Assembly: GCA_013396915.1 (NCBI GenBank)
Contig: VWZL01005008.1
Coordinates: 434,001-498,000, forward strand
Source of the DNA: Stercorarius parasiticus
Lineage: Eukaryota; Chordata; Aves; Charadriiformes; Stercorariidae
Reading direction: 5' to 3'
DNA: 64,000 nucleotides
The notes beneath the pieces were generated by a model, which did no database searches, was not told the origin of the DNA, and saw only the letters and a program-made list of their open reading frames with translations. The translations under genes were made by a program, and so were the position numbers. Positions 63,695-64,000 of this stretch are shown here, one piece after another. Each line of letters opens with the position of its first letter. Positions within the stretch are counted from its first letter, which is position 1.

Positions 63695-64000
63695 TCAGCA
63701 GAAGTAGAACTCAGATACGGCCCACACATCATAACCAGGAACAGGTTTTTTTTTTGTTTTCCAATAGGAACGGTACAGACTACAGGCAACCAAAGCCACT
63801 GTCACATAAGTAAGTACCTTTGTGTGATCAGCTAAGCCTATCTTCAAATGGCTAGGGATCACGGGGTTCACTCTTAGCTTCTGCATTCTTTCATAAATTG
63901 AACTTGATCTACAGCTCTCAGCCTGTTTTTCTTGATATCCGTCACTGCTTCATACCATCCGTCTGTTGTCAGTGAGGTCCCATTAGAACTTTCTTCCCTA
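63695..64000 (-). CDS. Candidate coding sequence in two overlapping frames, runs off the window
   Basis: On the minus strand, one frame is open from the window edge to a TAA at 63876-63874 and ends TDIKKNRLRAVDQVQFMKEC plus two residues. A second frame, open from 63949 to a stop at 63695, includes MQKLRVNPVIPSHLKIGLAD, then a hydrophobic stretch VLTYVTVALVACSLY flanked by basic residues (YRSYWKTKKK), and ends in EFYFC. The first frame looks coding up to about 63885 and the second from there on. Possible explanations are one gene with a frameshift (pseudogene or sequence error), a splice within the region, or two overlapping frames. The hydrophobic segment could be a single membrane helix. Family not recognised. 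Confidence 0.4.

Noticed and set aside
48241..64000. Upstream SERGEF exons or TPH1 exons in the right part
   Set aside because: I looked for the preceding RCC1 blade on the minus strand by eye and did not find it. Nothing resembling TPH1 was recognised. A spliced alignment would be decisive.
1..64000. CRISPR arrays, operons, phage or plasmid genes
   Set aside because: The window has vertebrate intron structure and CR1 LINEs. No regularly spaced repeats or bacterial gene clusters are present.

Overview
The window looks like avian nuclear DNA. Recognisable CR1 LINE pieces occur throughout, most with the CR1 3'-end signature (runs such as TTCCAACC followed by ATTCTATGATTCTA). An avian-style endogenous retrovirus LTR is also present. 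The rest is AT-rich and non-coding, full of homopolymer runs, with stop codons in every frame. CR1 and LTR types point to a bird, probably not a galliform, but I cannot name a species. Four isolated N characters (8336, 40091, 55860, 57635) suggest a short-read assembly.

Only one exon can be assigned to a known gene. Positions 48080-48240 on the minus strand encode an RCC1-repeat segment that matches my recollection of SERGEF (DELGEF). Most of the window is therefore probably long SERGEF introns, or sequence just 3' of the gene, with the gene's 5' end lying beyond base 64000. At the right edge are two unassigned coding candidates that converge on each other. One is a plus-strand open frame with a good splice acceptor (63148-63459). 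The other is a minus-strand pair of overlapping open frames running to the window edge (63695-64000), one of which has a possible membrane helix.

Repeats from left to right: a CR1 ORF2 fragment at 1-515; an old, degraded CR1/L3-like LINE on the minus strand at about 6020-6760; a CR1 on the minus strand at 7705-8467 with an N and an internal gap; a CR1 3' tail at 8545-8661; a CR1 at 28789-29150; an apparent solo LTR at about 37551-38188; a CR1 at 47193-47587; a CR1 tail at 57650-57805; and a CR1 at 58324-59160 whose C-terminal reverse-transcriptase frame is broken by one apparent extra base. A 2,238-bp block (37853-40090) is repeated in tandem at 40092-42329 with one difference seen and a single N exactly at the junction. 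This is most simply an unmerged contig overlap.

I found no CRISPR array, operon, tRNA or rRNA gene, and no convincing new biological system. The items most worth a second look are the two convergent coding candidates at the right edge, a 22-bp perfect hairpin next to a poly(A)-tailed minus-strand sequence near 16 kb, a GC-rich minus-strand block at 24.2-24.8 kb that could hold a terminal exon, and the duplicated block with its N junction.
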